Origin: Aerococcus viridans
GTDB lineage: Bacteria > Bacillota > Bacilli > Lactobacillales > Aerococcaceae
Reading direction: 5' to 3'
DNA length: 64,000 bases
NCBI RefSeq assembly: GCF_002083135.2
Contig: NZ_NBTM02000001.1
Location: forward strand, 1,240,001-1,304,000
Shown: in pieces, positions 1 through 7,566 of the stretch
Layout: each line of letters begins with the position of its first letter
Position numbering within the stretch: position 1 is the stretch's first letter
Program-made: the position numbers and the translations under genes
Notes under the pieces: model-generated
What the model was told of the DNA's origin: nothing
Databases searched by the model: none
The model's input: only the letters and a program-made list of their open reading frames with translations

Positions 1-146
1 GGATGGCGAAACTTGAGAATTTGATAAAATACTTATATAAGATTAGCTAGTCTGAAAGGTAAGTATTGGTGTCTACCAGTTCATCGATTAGACAAGTATT
101 ATATGAACCCAATCAATTGATTATTTTTATGAGGAGGTGACCGTGA

Positions 147-980
147 TTGCGAAAAAATTTAAAAGTGAAAGCTAAAGAGACGCTAAGCCAAAATGCAGGT
201 TGGTTTGTCTTATTTACCATTATTTATTGGGCAATCGTATGGATAATTGGGACTGTACCAATTGCAGTATCCTTCGTCCTTTTCCCCATCAGCATCCTGA
301 TTATAATCATCGAGATCATTTTTATTGCCGGAGCTGAAATGGCTTATCTACGGTCATTAATGGTGAAGAATAACCAACGACCGATACGAATCCACCGTGA
401 CATCATTGGGCCAATTATGCGTGATTCAATCAAATTTGCTTGGGCAAGATTCCTACGAGGCTTTTACCTACTCATGTGGTCATTATTGTTATTTTTCCCA
501 GCGGTTTATAAAAGTATAGGATATGCATTGACCGATTATTTAATCGTCGACTTTCCAATCCTAACAGCATCCGAGGCCATCACAGAGTCCCGACGGATGA
601 TGCGCGGACGGAAATGGCGATTTATCTGGCTAAATCTCCGCTTTATAGGATGGTACATATTGATTCCATTCACGCTAGGATTAGCCTACTTCTACGTCAA
701 ACCCTACCACAGCCTAGCCTTAATCAACTTCTACGAAGAAGCATTAGATGAAACTGGCTACCCGGAAAAAGTATCCCGACTAAGCCAAGCTAGAAAGCAC
801 CGGACCAAAGAAATCCTTGTAGAAGAAGACGAATACACGCTGAGACCAGACCGCAAAGCCAAAAAACAAGGCAACACATACCGCGGATTTACAAGAAAAG
901 AAAGAATCTCCACATACAAAACCAACTACAACTTTGTGAATGACAAGTATACAGACGACAAAAACTGGAACGACTTTTAA
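147..980 (+). CDS. DUF975-family integral membrane protein
   Basis: A 277-residue membrane protein of unknown function. The segment around residues 140-170 (TASEAITESRRMM, then a basic GRKWRF stretch and LRFIGWYIL) is the conserved core I associate with DUF975 proteins. Hydrophobic helices lie at about 19-40, 42-66, 103-122 and 163-185. The C-terminal 75 residues are hydrophilic and rich in Lys and Arg, so probably cytoplasmic. The start is TTG at 147: a strong GAGGAGGTGA lies at 131-140, and the GTG at 143 is in another frame that stops quickly. It stands alone, followed by a hairpin-rich gene-free stretch. The family call is fairly firm; no function can be assigned. Confidence 0.8.
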   Translation: MRKNLKVKAKETLSQNAGWFVLFTIIYWAIVWIIGTVPIAVSFVLFPISILIIIIEIIFIAGAEMAYLRSLMVKNNQRPIRIHRDIIGPIMRDSIKFAWARFLRGFYLLMWSLLLFFPAVYKSIGYALTDYLIVDFPILTASEAITESRRMMRGRKWRFIWLNLRFIGWYILIPFTLGLAYFYVKPYHSLALINFYEEALDETGYPEKVSRLSQARKHRTKEILVEEDEYTLRPDRKAKKQGNTYRGFTRKERISTYKTNYNFVNDKYTDDKNWNDF

Positions 981-1208
981 AAAGAGGGTGCGAGCTTTGG
1001 CGCTAAGGCATGCATCACTGGAAGACTAGTTCCGTGGGAAGATTAGGGCAGTGGCTGACACAGTCAGTCCAACCTAGGCTAAAAAGCAGTACTTTTCTAA
1101 CGCATTTAGGCGAATAAACGCTAAAGCGCGAACTCACCCATAATCTGTGGGCTTAAACCCAATTAAAGGGTGCAACATAAGCCATTAAAAAATCAATAAC
1201 CAATTTTA
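981..1208 (+). other. Hairpin-rich intergenic stretch, possible structured RNA or dispersed element
   Basis: About 230 bases follow the DUF975 stop without a supportable gene. They are more GC-rich than typical spacers here and hold several self-complementary segments: GGAA/TTCC near 1020-1034, GGCTGA/TCAGTCC at 1053-1070, and CCCA/TGGG around 1137-1151. GGGTG near 986 could pair with CACCC near 1135, closing a long-range stem. A strong terminator follows. The reading frame after the DUF975 stop stays open for 21 codons before TAG, too little to call a gene. I matched it to no RNA family by eye; tmRNA, RNase P, SRP RNA and the ydaO riboswitch do not fit. Confidence 0.35.
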
Positions 1209-1250
1209 AACGCATGATCTGGACTCCTCTCTAGGTCATGCGTTTTTTTA
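1209..1250 (+). terminator. Rho-independent terminator
   Basis: A 12-base stem (AACGCATGATCT with AGGTCATGCGTT, one mismatch) is followed by a T-run. It ends transcription from the DUF975 gene and the hairpin-rich stretch behind it. Confidence 0.85.
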
Positions 1251-1261
1251 TTCGTATACAA

Positions 1262-1297
1262 TTAAAAAACACGACTTAGCTTGAGCCAAGTCGTGTT
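1262..1297 (-). terminator. glnA terminator
   Basis: The arms AACACGACTT and AAGTCGTGTT pair perfectly. Read on the minus strand, a T-run follows the stem, just after the glnA stop. Confidence 0.85.
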
Positions 1298-1310
1298 CAT
1301 TTTTACAAAA

Positions 1311-2645
1311 TTAATATTGTTCTAAGTATGTATTTAATTCCCAGTCAGTTACTTGGTGTAAGTATTCTTGGCATTCAATACGTTTGCTTGAGATGAAGTT
1401 TGCAGTGATGTGTGCACCTAAAGCATCTTGTACAACGCTGTCGATTTCTAATTCGTCTAAAGCGCGAGATAGAGAGCTAGGTAATTTATCAATACCACCG
1501 TTAACTAATTCATCAGCAGTCATTTTGTATACGTTACGAGAAATTGGTGCAGGTGCAACCATTTCGTCTTCGATACCTTTAAGACCAGCGCCTAAGATAG
1601 CCGCAAGTGCTAAGTAAGGGTTAGCAGCTGGGTCAACTGAACGTAATTCAACACGTGTTGATTTCCCGCGAGCAGCTGGGATACGGATTAGTGGTGAACG
1701 GTTACGAGTAGACCAAGCAATATTTACTGGTGCTTCGTAACCTGAAACTAAACGTTTATATGAGTTTACAATTGGGTTAGCAACTGCAGTGATCGCTTTA
1801 GCATGTTCTAAGACACCGGCGATAAATTGCATAGCTGTTTCAGATAATTGTGTTTCAGAATCTGCATCAAAGAAGACATTTTCGCTTCCTTTGAATAGAG
1901 ACATGTTACAGTGCATACCTGAACCATTGATACCGTATATAGGTTTTGGCATGAAAGTAGCATGCAAGTTGTATTTACGCGCAACAGTTTTAACGATTAA
2001 CTTGAATAATTGAATCTTATCGCAAGCATCAACAACATCAGTATATTTAAAGTCGATTTCGTGTTGCCCAATCGCAACCTCATGGTGAGAAGCTTCTACT
2101 TCAAATCCAAGATCTTCAAGTATCAATACGATTTCACGACGACAGTTTTCACCTAAATCAACAGGCGCAACGTCGAAGTAACCACCAACATCATTTACAC
2201 GAGTCGTTGGGTTGCCGTCTTCTGCAAGTTTAAATAAGAAGAATTCTGGTTCAGGTCCCAAGTTGAAAGCTGAGAAACCAAAGTCGTCTAATTTTTCAAC
2301 CATGCGTTTTAAGTTACCACGAGGGTCTGCCGCAAATGGTTCACCATCAGTTGTATAGATATCGCAAATTAAGATGGCAACTTTTCTATCATCAGAACCC
2401 CAAGGGAATACTGTCCAAGTATTTAAATCTGGGTATAGCTTCATATCTGCTTCTTCGATGCGGACGAAACCGTCAATTGAAGAACCATCGAAAGCCATTT
2501 CGTTGTCTAAGGCCTTGTCTAGCTGTGATACTGGGATTTCAACGTTTTTCAAAATACCGTTAACATCCGAAAAAGCTAGGCGAATAAAATGTACATTTTT
2601 TTCTTGTGCGTCTTCAAAGATTGCTTCTCTTGTCCATGTTGGCAT
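1311..2645 (-). CDS. glnA: Glutamine synthetase, type I (GSI-alpha)
   Basis: Cytoplasmic ATP-dependent synthesis of glutamine from glutamate and ammonium. At 444 residues it has the Gram-positive GSI-alpha length and lacks the adenylylation region of the longer GSI-beta enzymes. Visible motifs are FDGSS (52-56), EPEFFLF (132-138), the [13 protein letters not shown] metal and substrate segment (187-199), [10 protein letters not shown] (238-247) and NRSPLIRIP (315-323). Arg62 and Glu304, the feedback-inhibition residues known in the Bacillus subtilis enzyme, are both present. GGAGC lies just upstream of the ATG. In many Lactobacillales glnR directly precedes glnA; here no regulator gene is adjacent, but two GlnR-type operators lie upstream. 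Divergent from the DUF554 gene. Confidence 0.97.
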   Translation of the reverse strand: MPTWTREAIFEDAQEKNVHFIRLAFSDVNGILKNVEIPVSQLDKALDNEMAFDGSSIDGFVRIEEADMKLYPDLNTWTVFPWGSDDRKVAILICDIYTTDGEPFAADPRGNLKRMVEKLDDFGFSAFNLGPEPEFFLFKLAEDGNPTTRVNDVGGYFDVAPVDLGENCRREIVLILEDLGFEVEASHHEVAIGQHEIDFKYTDVVDACDKIQLFKLIVKTVARKYNLHATFMPKPIYGINGSGMHCNMSLFKGSENVFFDADSETQLSETAMQFIAGVLEHAKAITAVANPIVNSYKRLVSGYEAPVNIAWSTRNRSPLIRIPAARGKSTRVELRSVDPAANPYLALAAILGAGLKGIEDEMVAPAPISRNVYKMTADELVNGGIDKLPSSLSRALDELEIDSVVQDALGAHITANFISSKRIECQEYLHQVTDWELNTYLEQY

Positions 2646-2689
2646 AAATTTTGCTCCTTTATTGTCGTCCTAAATTTAACTACTTTTGT

Positions 2690-2718
2690 ATTATGAATGT
2701 ATTTTTAATAGAATGCAA
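2690..2718 (-). promoter_or_regulatory. glnA promoter
   Basis: On the minus strand, TTGCAT (2713-2718) and CATAAT (2690-2695) are 17 bases apart, a good sigma-A arrangement about 45 bases from the glnA start. Confidence 0.75.
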
Positions 2719-2736
2719 GGGTAAATTGACGTTTTG

Positions 2737-2753
2737 TGTCACAAAATATAACA
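2737..2753. promoter_or_regulatory. GlnR/TnrA-type operator, site 1
   Basis: An exact match to the GlnR/TnrA consensus TGTNA-N7-TNACA (TGTCA, seven bases, TAACA). It sits just upstream of the glnA -35 element. GlnR binding here is inferred from the Bacillus and Lactobacillales consensus. Confidence 0.75.
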
Positions 2754-2774
2754 TGGGAATCGAGTTTTATAAAA

Positions 2775-2791
2775 TGTTAACAAGTTCCACA
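2775..2791. promoter_or_regulatory. GlnR/TnrA-type operator, site 2 (one mismatch)
   Basis: TGTTA, seven bases, CCACA matches TGTNA-N7-TNACA except for one T-to-C change. Its centre is 38 bases from site 1. It also falls near the -35 position of a possible promoter for the divergent DUF554 gene (TATAAT at 2811-2816), so one repressor could act on both genes. Confidence 0.5.
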
Positions 2792-2854
2792 TAAAAATCT
2801 CATTATTTGTTATAATCAAATTCAAAAGATAACGAAGATAAGAGGAGTTAGGAC

Positions 2855-3547
2855 ATGGTCATATTTGGGGCAATCGTGAACGCGATTAGCGTAGTATTTG
2901 GGGCAGGTGTGGGAACGATATTCGGTCATCACTTAAAAAACAACACGCGAAAAGGCATAATGACAGCCGTCGCCTTGGTTGTTATATTTATTGGTATCCA
3001 GGGTGCTCTTGAAACAGACGACTTAATCGTCATGGTACTCTCCTTAGTGATTGGGACCTTAATCGGTGAAACAGTTGACTTCGACGGGAAATTGAACCAT
3101 TTTGCCTTAAGACTCCAAGAAAGAGTAGCTAACGAAGGTGAATCGACTTTTCAAGAAGCCTTTGTATCGGCCACCTTATTCGTTGTAGTCGGCGCAATGG
3201 CCATCATCGGGTCCCTGCAGTCTGGTCTATTCCTAGACCACACCACCATGTACGCCAAATCCATCTTAGACTTTGTGTTCGTCTTTGTCTTGTCGTCAAC
3301 GCTTGGGATCGGGTCAGCCTTTGCCGCTATCCCATTATTTTTTTATGAAGCAGCCTTATCGCTATTATCCGCATCCATCGCGCCCTTATTAGGTGATGTC
3401 GTAACCACAGAAATCGGTGCAGTAGGGTCCCTCATTATTATGGGATTAGGCTTCAATCTCTTACAAATCACAGACATCAAAGTCATGAACATCGCACCAT
3501 CTATGTTCGTACCAATCGTTTTAATTCCACTATTCAATTTGTTTTAA
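2855..3547 (+). CDS. DUF554-family membrane protein
   Basis: A 230-residue, almost wholly hydrophobic protein with about seven membrane segments. The opening MVIFGAIVNAISVVFGAGVG, a glycine-rich stretch followed by a Lys/Arg patch, is characteristic of the DUF554 (YdfK/YqgA-like) family. Its biochemical role is unknown to me. The start ATG has AAGAGGAG at 2838-2845. A TATAAT at 2811-2816 probably belongs to its promoter, and a GlnR-like site nearby raises the possibility of nitrogen control. The next gene follows after 62 bases with no terminator between, so the two may be cotranscribed. Confidence 0.85.
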   Translation: MVIFGAIVNAISVVFGAGVGTIFGHHLKNNTRKGIMTAVALVVIFIGIQGALETDDLIVMVLSLVIGTLIGETVDFDGKLNHFALRLQERVANEGESTFQEAFVSATLFVVVGAMAIIGSLQSGLFLDHTTMYAKSILDFVFVFVLSSTLGIGSAFAAIPLFFYEAALSLLSASIAPLLGDVVTTEIGAVGSLIIMGLGFNLLQITDIKVMNIAPSMFVPIVLIPLFNLF

Positions 3548-3609
3548 TATTATATAGAAGAATTTATTCAAATTATCACTCAAAAAATCATTTAAAGGGA
3601 GAAATTATC

Positions 3610-4215
3610 ATGGAAATGTACACTTATATCGAAGCATTAGCCTCAAGCCAATCAGCACCAGGGGGTGGGTCAGCAGCAGCATACGCCGGAACAATGGGCG
3701 CAGCCTTAGGTAACATGGTCCTAAATATTACTATTGAAAAGCAAAAAGGGGCGGACCTTGATTTGCTGACGGGTCTAGGCAATCAAATGACTAGCCACCA
3801 AGAAGCACTGTTCGCTTTGGTGCAAGGGGATGAAGACGCATCAAACCAACTATTCGGTGCATTCAAATTACCAAAAACCACTGACCAAGAAAAAGCTGAC
3901 CGTGTACAGGCAATTCAAGCAGGCTTAAAAATTGCCACAGAAGTGCCATTGGAAATCATGGACCATGCAACACAAGCCTTAGAAATTATGACCCAAGTCG
4001 CTAGCCTAGGACGCAAGTCTGTGATGGCCGATGTCACCGTTGGTACAACCATGCTGAAAACGGCTATCCAAGCAGCCAACGAAAACGTTGAAGAAAACGT
4101 CTTATTATTAAAAGACGAAAACCTACAAGCCGCATTAGGCGCCAAAGGAAAAGACTTGATTCAAAGAAGTGAAGCCGCAATTAAAACAATCACAGAAACG
4201 GTAGCCAGTCGTTAA
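3610..4215 (+). CDS. Cyclodeaminase/cyclohydrolase family protein (FTCD_C, FchA-like)
   Basis: A 201-residue, mostly helical protein of the formimidoyltetrahydrofolate cyclodeaminase / methenyltetrahydrofolate cyclohydrolase family. The signature is the N-terminal SAPGGGSAAAYAGTMGAALGNMV (about 15-37), which forms the glycine-rich folate-binding loop, then a long helical region with DHATQALEIM and ADVTVGTTML. Known relatives interconvert one-carbon tetrahydrofolate species; which reaction applies here cannot be told from sequence. GGGAG precedes the ATG. The downstream AbgT transporter handles a folate breakdown product in known cases, so a shared folate theme is plausible but inferred. Confidence 0.8.
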   Translation: MEMYTYIEALASSQSAPGGGSAAAYAGTMGAALGNMVLNITIEKQKGADLDLLTGLGNQMTSHQEALFALVQGDEDASNQLFGAFKLPKTTDQEKADRVQAIQAGLKIATEVPLEIMDHATQALEIMTQVASLGRKSVMADVTVGTTMLKTAIQAANENVEENVLLLKDENLQAALGAKGKDLIQRSEAAIKTITETVASR

Positions 4216-4581
4216 AAGTCCTATGATTTACAAACCCTTCTTTCACAGGAAATACAAATCCAATAGAGAAAGGAGGTGAACATTACGAACAAAAACAATT
4301 AAAAATTATTAGGATTCATACGTCGGTACGGTAGGGTTGAAACAAATAAATGTGACTTATATTAAAAAAACGGTATCTAGTCGTCAATAAATCTAACAAG
4401 ATTGATCCATATAAAGATGATATGGGTCTTTTTTGTTTGAAAAATGGAGATTACCTTCTGAAGAAAGTTTAAAAATTATGCAAAATTTAACAAAGACTTG
4501 AAGAAATTTAATGGAATCTTTATAATCTAAACAATAGTGAAAAGATAGGCAAGAATTACAATAAGAAAAGAGATGAAATAA
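4216..4581 (+). other. Gene-poor spacer with orphan Shine-Dalgarno, tail-like duplicate and terminator
   Basis: This 366-base gap holds a perfect AAAGGAGGTGA at 4269-4279 with no ATG, GTG or TTG at usable spacing; the only frames are an 8-codon ORF from the GTG inside the motif or a 6-codon one from ATT. At 4368-4388 an ACGGTA..TAGTCGT string resembles the last codons of the preceding gene (ACGGTAGCCAGTCGT), possibly a relic duplication. A terminator follows at 4404-4437. Leader sequence for the AbgT gene fills the rest. Confidence 0.45.
4404..4437 (+). terminator. Rho-independent terminator
   Basis: GATCCATAT pairs with ATATGGGTC around a short loop, then TTTTTTGTTT. It separates the cyclodeaminase gene from the AbgT gene. 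Confidence 0.8.
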
Positions 4582-6117
4582 GTGGAAGAAAAACAACAAG
4601 AATCACGGTTACTCCGTATTCTTAATGCAATTGAACGTGTAGGGAACAAAATGCCTTCACCAATTATGATCTTCATTTACCTAAGTATTCTAGTCATTCT
4701 AGCGTCATGGGTAATGAGTATGTTTGGGGTATCGGTTGTCAATCCAGTAGATAATTCAGAGGTTGCAGTAAATAACTTGCTAACTGGTGAGTACTTTGCC
4801 CGCATGATATCAGAAGCAGGCGCAAACTTTGCTGGATTCCCAGCCTTGTCAGCCGTATTAGTTATTATGCTTGGTGTTGGTATGGCTGAAAAAACAGGTT
4901 ACTTTGAAGCCGTTTTAACTAACGTAGTGGAAAAAGCGCCGAAGCAATATATCTTGCTAATCATCATTTTTTCAGGGGTAATTGCCAATATCGCTGGGGA
5001 CGCTGGTCCAATCGTATTGCCACCGTTAGCAGCCTTAACCTTCTTAAAAATTGGTTTAAACCCAATGGCCGGTGCAGTTCTAGGTTATGTATCATCACTT
5101 GCAGCCTTTGCGGCCAACGTGATGTTGGGGATGTCTGATGCCTTAGTATTCCCCTTTACAGAATCAGCAGCACAGACTATTTTGCCAGATATTGAACTAA
5201 ATGTTGCGATGAACTACTATTTCATCTTCGCTTCAACATTTGTATTAGTACCAGTTATTTACTTCGTACTGACTAAAATTTCATTACCACAAATGGGTGA
5301 GTATCAACCTGAATTTGCCGGCGAGAAAACACCAGCAGTTCACAATGGTGGGTCATTATCAGACCAAGAAATCGAAGCAGTCAAATATGCAAACTGGTCA
5401 TTACTAGCGACAATCGCAATTGTTGCAGTTTTAGCCTTGATGCCAAATTCATTCTTAGCAAATGCTGAAACAGGCTCATTAATTTCTGATTCGCCATTTA
5501 TGGACGGGATCACAGTCTTGATGACAATTATGTTCTTCGTGCCAGGTTTCGTGTACGGTAAGATGACCGGTCAAGTCAAAGACTCACACGACTTGTCTCG
5601 GATGTTATCTTCGTCAATGGCTGATATGGGTAGCTTCATTGTGATCATCTTCTTCTCAAGTCAAATGATGGCTTACTTCTCATGGTCTAATATGGGGACA
5701 GTCATTGCGATTTCAGGAGCAGCCTTACTAGAAAGCGCCAATGGTATCGCCTTAATCATCGGATTCATTTTATTATCAATGTTTGTTGACTTTTTTATTG
5801 GCTCAGCTTCGGCAAAATGGGCAATCCTGGCACCAATCTTTGTCCCAATGTTCATGCTATTAGGTTACCACCCATCATTCACCCAAATTCTTTACCGTAT
5901 TGGTGATGGGATTATTAACCCGTTAACACCAATGCAAGCTTACATTCCGGTAGTTCTAGCAGTATTATACAAATACGACAAGCGTTCTGGTTTAGGAACT
6001 TTAATGTCTAACGTATTACCTTACTCAGTAGCCATCGGTATTGCGTGGATTATTATGGCAGTCATCTGGTACCTAATCGGTATCCCAGTTGGACCAAATT
6101 CACCAGTTTTATTATAA
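4582..6117 (+). CDS. AbgT-family transporter
   Basis: A 511-residue polytopic membrane protein (about 11-13 helices) of the AbgT family, whose characterised members move p-aminobenzoyl-glutamate, or export sulfonamides, using an ion gradient. Diagnostic segments are LLRILNAIERVGNKMPSP at the N-terminus, NIAGDAGPIVLPPLAAL (about 134-150) and FFIGSASAKWAILAPIFVPM (about 397-416), followed by NPLTPMQAY. The start is GTG at 4582; an upstream ATG is followed immediately by a stop. Monocistronic, bounded by terminators on both sides. The position after a folate-family enzyme suggests use of folate breakdown products, but the substrate is not provable here. Confidence 0.9.
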   Translation: MEEKQQESRLLRILNAIERVGNKMPSPIMIFIYLSILVILASWVMSMFGVSVVNPVDNSEVAVNNLLTGEYFARMISEAGANFAGFPALSAVLVIMLGVGMAEKTGYFEAVLTNVVEKAPKQYILLIIIFSGVIANIAGDAGPIVLPPLAALTFLKIGLNPMAGAVLGYVSSLAAFAANVMLGMSDALVFPFTESAAQTILPDIELNVAMNYYFIFASTFVLVPVIYFVLTKISLPQMGEYQPEFAGEKTPAVHNGGSLSDQEIEAVKYANWSLLATIAIVAVLALMPNSFLANAETGSLISDSPFMDGITVLMTIMFFVPGFVYGKMTGQVKDSHDLSRMLSSSMADMGSFIVIIFFSSQMMAYFSWSNMGTVIAISGAALLESANGIALIIGFILLSMFVDFFIGSASAKWAILAPIFVPMFMLLGYHPSFTQILYRIGDGIINPLTPMQAYIPVVLAVLYKYDKRSGLGTLMSNVLPYSVAIGIAWIIMAVIWYLIGIPVGPNSPVLL

Positions 6118-6140
6118 AAATCATTCAATATAAATTGTGC

Positions 6141-6170
6141 AAGCAGTCTACTTGGTTAGGCTGCTTTTCT
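6141..6170 (+). terminator. Terminator after the AbgT gene
   Basis: AAGCAGTCT pairs with AGGCTGCTT, with a short T-rich tail. Confidence 0.7.
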
Positions 6171-6242
6171 TATGTAAAATAGTCTTATGATAAAATGACT
6201 AGAAATGCATGGAAAAATATAAATGAGAAAGTAGGCGAATCA

Positions 6243-6923
6243 ATGACAAGCGTAATCTTTGGTGGTCATCCAGAAATGGAGACCTCAGCGTCCCACCAAT
6301 TCCTGTATGAAGCAAGACCAAATACCATTCCTTTTATCCAAATTGAACGACCATTCACTGAAGCAAATGTGACAGCTTATCAAGAAGCTATCCTAGCATC
6401 AGACAGATGGTTGCTTCAATTTCCATTATTCTGGTATCAAGCACCCGGTTTAGTATCAGACTTTATTCAGAAAGTCTTTAGCAAAGAATTTTTAGATACC
6501 TATAGTAAAAATTTAAAAGGCAAAGAATTTGGTGTAATCATCTCGGTGGGTGTACCTTTAAGACAATACCAAGCAGGTGGCCGGGAACAAGTAACCATTT
6601 CAGAATTACTTCGACCTTTCCAATCCTTTGCACGTGCGATTGGCTTAGATTACCTGCCACCATTTGTCCTTGCCCAACATTCCTACCAACCAGAACATAT
6701 CCAGCAAGACAACCTAGTCCTTTTTAGACAATACCTAGAACTACCAACCCAGGCAAAATTTGCCGAGCGAAACGCTTGGTTGATTGCCCAATTAAAAGAT
6801 ATTGCAGGCGATTTTGATCAACCATTACAAGAGCAATTAAATCTGGTTGCTGAAGAATGGGCAGGTGAAATGGACAATCTAGGCGACATTGAAGCGCAAC
6901 TACCTAAAACAAGCTGGCGTTAA
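6243..6923 (+). CDS. NAD(P)H-dependent oxidoreductase, flavodoxin-like fold
   Basis: A 226-residue protein of the flavodoxin-like NAD(P)H quinone/nitro-reductase group (MdaB, KefF and YwrO relatives). It begins with a beta strand and a nucleotide loop (SVIFGGHPEME), followed by WLLQFPLFWYQAPGLVSDFIQKVF (about 74-97), the typical region after strand 3 that contacts FMN. I prefer the ATG at 6243 over the one 16 codons earlier because the family fold starts right there and the extra residues look non-coding. The flavin assignment is family knowledge; the physiological substrate is unknown. A small gene follows 13 bases later. Confidence 0.8.
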   Translation: MTSVIFGGHPEMETSASHQFLYEARPNTIPFIQIERPFTEANVTAYQEAILASDRWLLQFPLFWYQAPGLVSDFIQKVFSKEFLDTYSKNLKGKEFGVIISVGVPLRQYQAGGREQVTISELLRPFQSFARAIGLDYLPPFVLAQHSYQPEHIQQDNLVLFRQYLELPTQAKFAERNAWLIAQLKDIAGDFDQPLQEQLNLVAEEWAGEMDNLGDIEAQLPKTSWR

Positions 6924-6936
6924 GGGGGCACATCAT

Positions 6937-7149
6937 ATGACGGCATTAAACAAGGAGACTAGAAGCGGAATGGAAAATGACTTGAAATGGACCGAGGCGA
7001 TCATTGATGAAGCCATCGAAACGGCAACAGACTATGCAACAATCGCCATACTAAAAAAAGTGAAAGCTGAAATCGCTGAAACCGACAAACGTTTATTCCA
7101 AGCCCAAGGCCAATTAGACGGCCTAGCATGGAACCACGAAGAATGGTAG
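6937..7149 (+). CDS. Small helical protein of unknown function
   Basis: A 70-residue acidic protein, unrecognised. From about residue 12 to 65 it is predicted by eye to be two long amphipathic helices (WTEAIIDEAIETATDYATIAILKK, then a Lys/Glu-rich helix ending NHEEW), suggesting a helical hairpin or dimer. No Cys and no signal peptide. The ATG at 6937 has AAGGGGGC about 10 bases upstream; an in-frame start 16 codons earlier would overlap the preceding gene and lacks support. It is probably cotranscribed with the oxidoreductase. Confidence 0.6.
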   Translation: MTALNKETRSGMENDLKWTEAIIDEAIETATDYATIAILKKVKAEIAETDKRLFQAQGQLDGLAWNHEEW

Positions 7150-7209
7150 TTGGATAGAAAAGATAGCATATCAGTATCAATCGATAGTAGAAAAAGACTT
7201 CAAAACTCC

Positions 7210-7237
7210 TTGACTTATCCAATGACTTTGATAAAAT
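7210..7237 (+). promoter_or_regulatory. tyrS promoter
   Basis: TTGACT (7210-7215) and TAAAAT (7232-7237) are 16 bases apart, placing the start of transcription near 7244 at the head of the T-box leader. Confidence 0.7.
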
Positions 7238-7243
7238 TCAGTG

Positions 7244-7538
7244 AGAAGCGAAAGTTTCACACGCAAATAATCTTGTGCAAGGAATGCACTATGGCACCAA
7301 TTTAATTGGTGGAGTAGCGATGAATCTGGTAATTAGCGAACTAGTGGTGGGTGAGAACTAGTCAAGGATTGATAGTGAATTACACATAGTAGTACAAATT
7401 CCGCCGGCTAGTGCCCGATAACGCACAAAGAGAGGTTGTAAACTAAATGTTTATAACAATTTGGGTGGTAACACGGTAATTGATCGTCCCTGTCTAAGTT
7501 TTTCCAATTGGAAGAGCTTAGACAGGGGCTTTTTTATT
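7244..7538 (+). promoter_or_regulatory. T-box leader of tyrS
   Basis: A tRNA-sensing T-box riboswitch. The conserved T-box sequence GGGTGGTAACACGG is at 7463-7476, followed by a terminator whose arms (CCCTGTCTAAG and CTTAGACAGGG) lie between 7488 and 7529, with a T-run to about 7538. The long Stem I region precedes it. Tyrosine UAC triplets at 7381-7383 and 7393-7395 are candidates for the specifier codon; I cannot decide between them without folding. Uncharged tRNA-Tyr would stabilise the antiterminator and allow tyrS transcription. Confidence 0.93.
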
Positions 7539-7566
7539 TTTATAAAAGGAAAAAGGAGCGAAAAAC

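Noticed and set aside
981-1043. A 21-codon continuation of the DUF975 frame after its stop codon
   Set aside because: It is in frame by position, but short, has no start of its own, and lies in a hairpin-rich stretch. Readthrough has no other support.
4393-4599. 68-codon minus-strand open frame before the AbgT gene
   Set aside because: It is a Phe/Cys/Ser-rich low-complexity translation that overlaps a clear terminator, with no ribosome-binding site.
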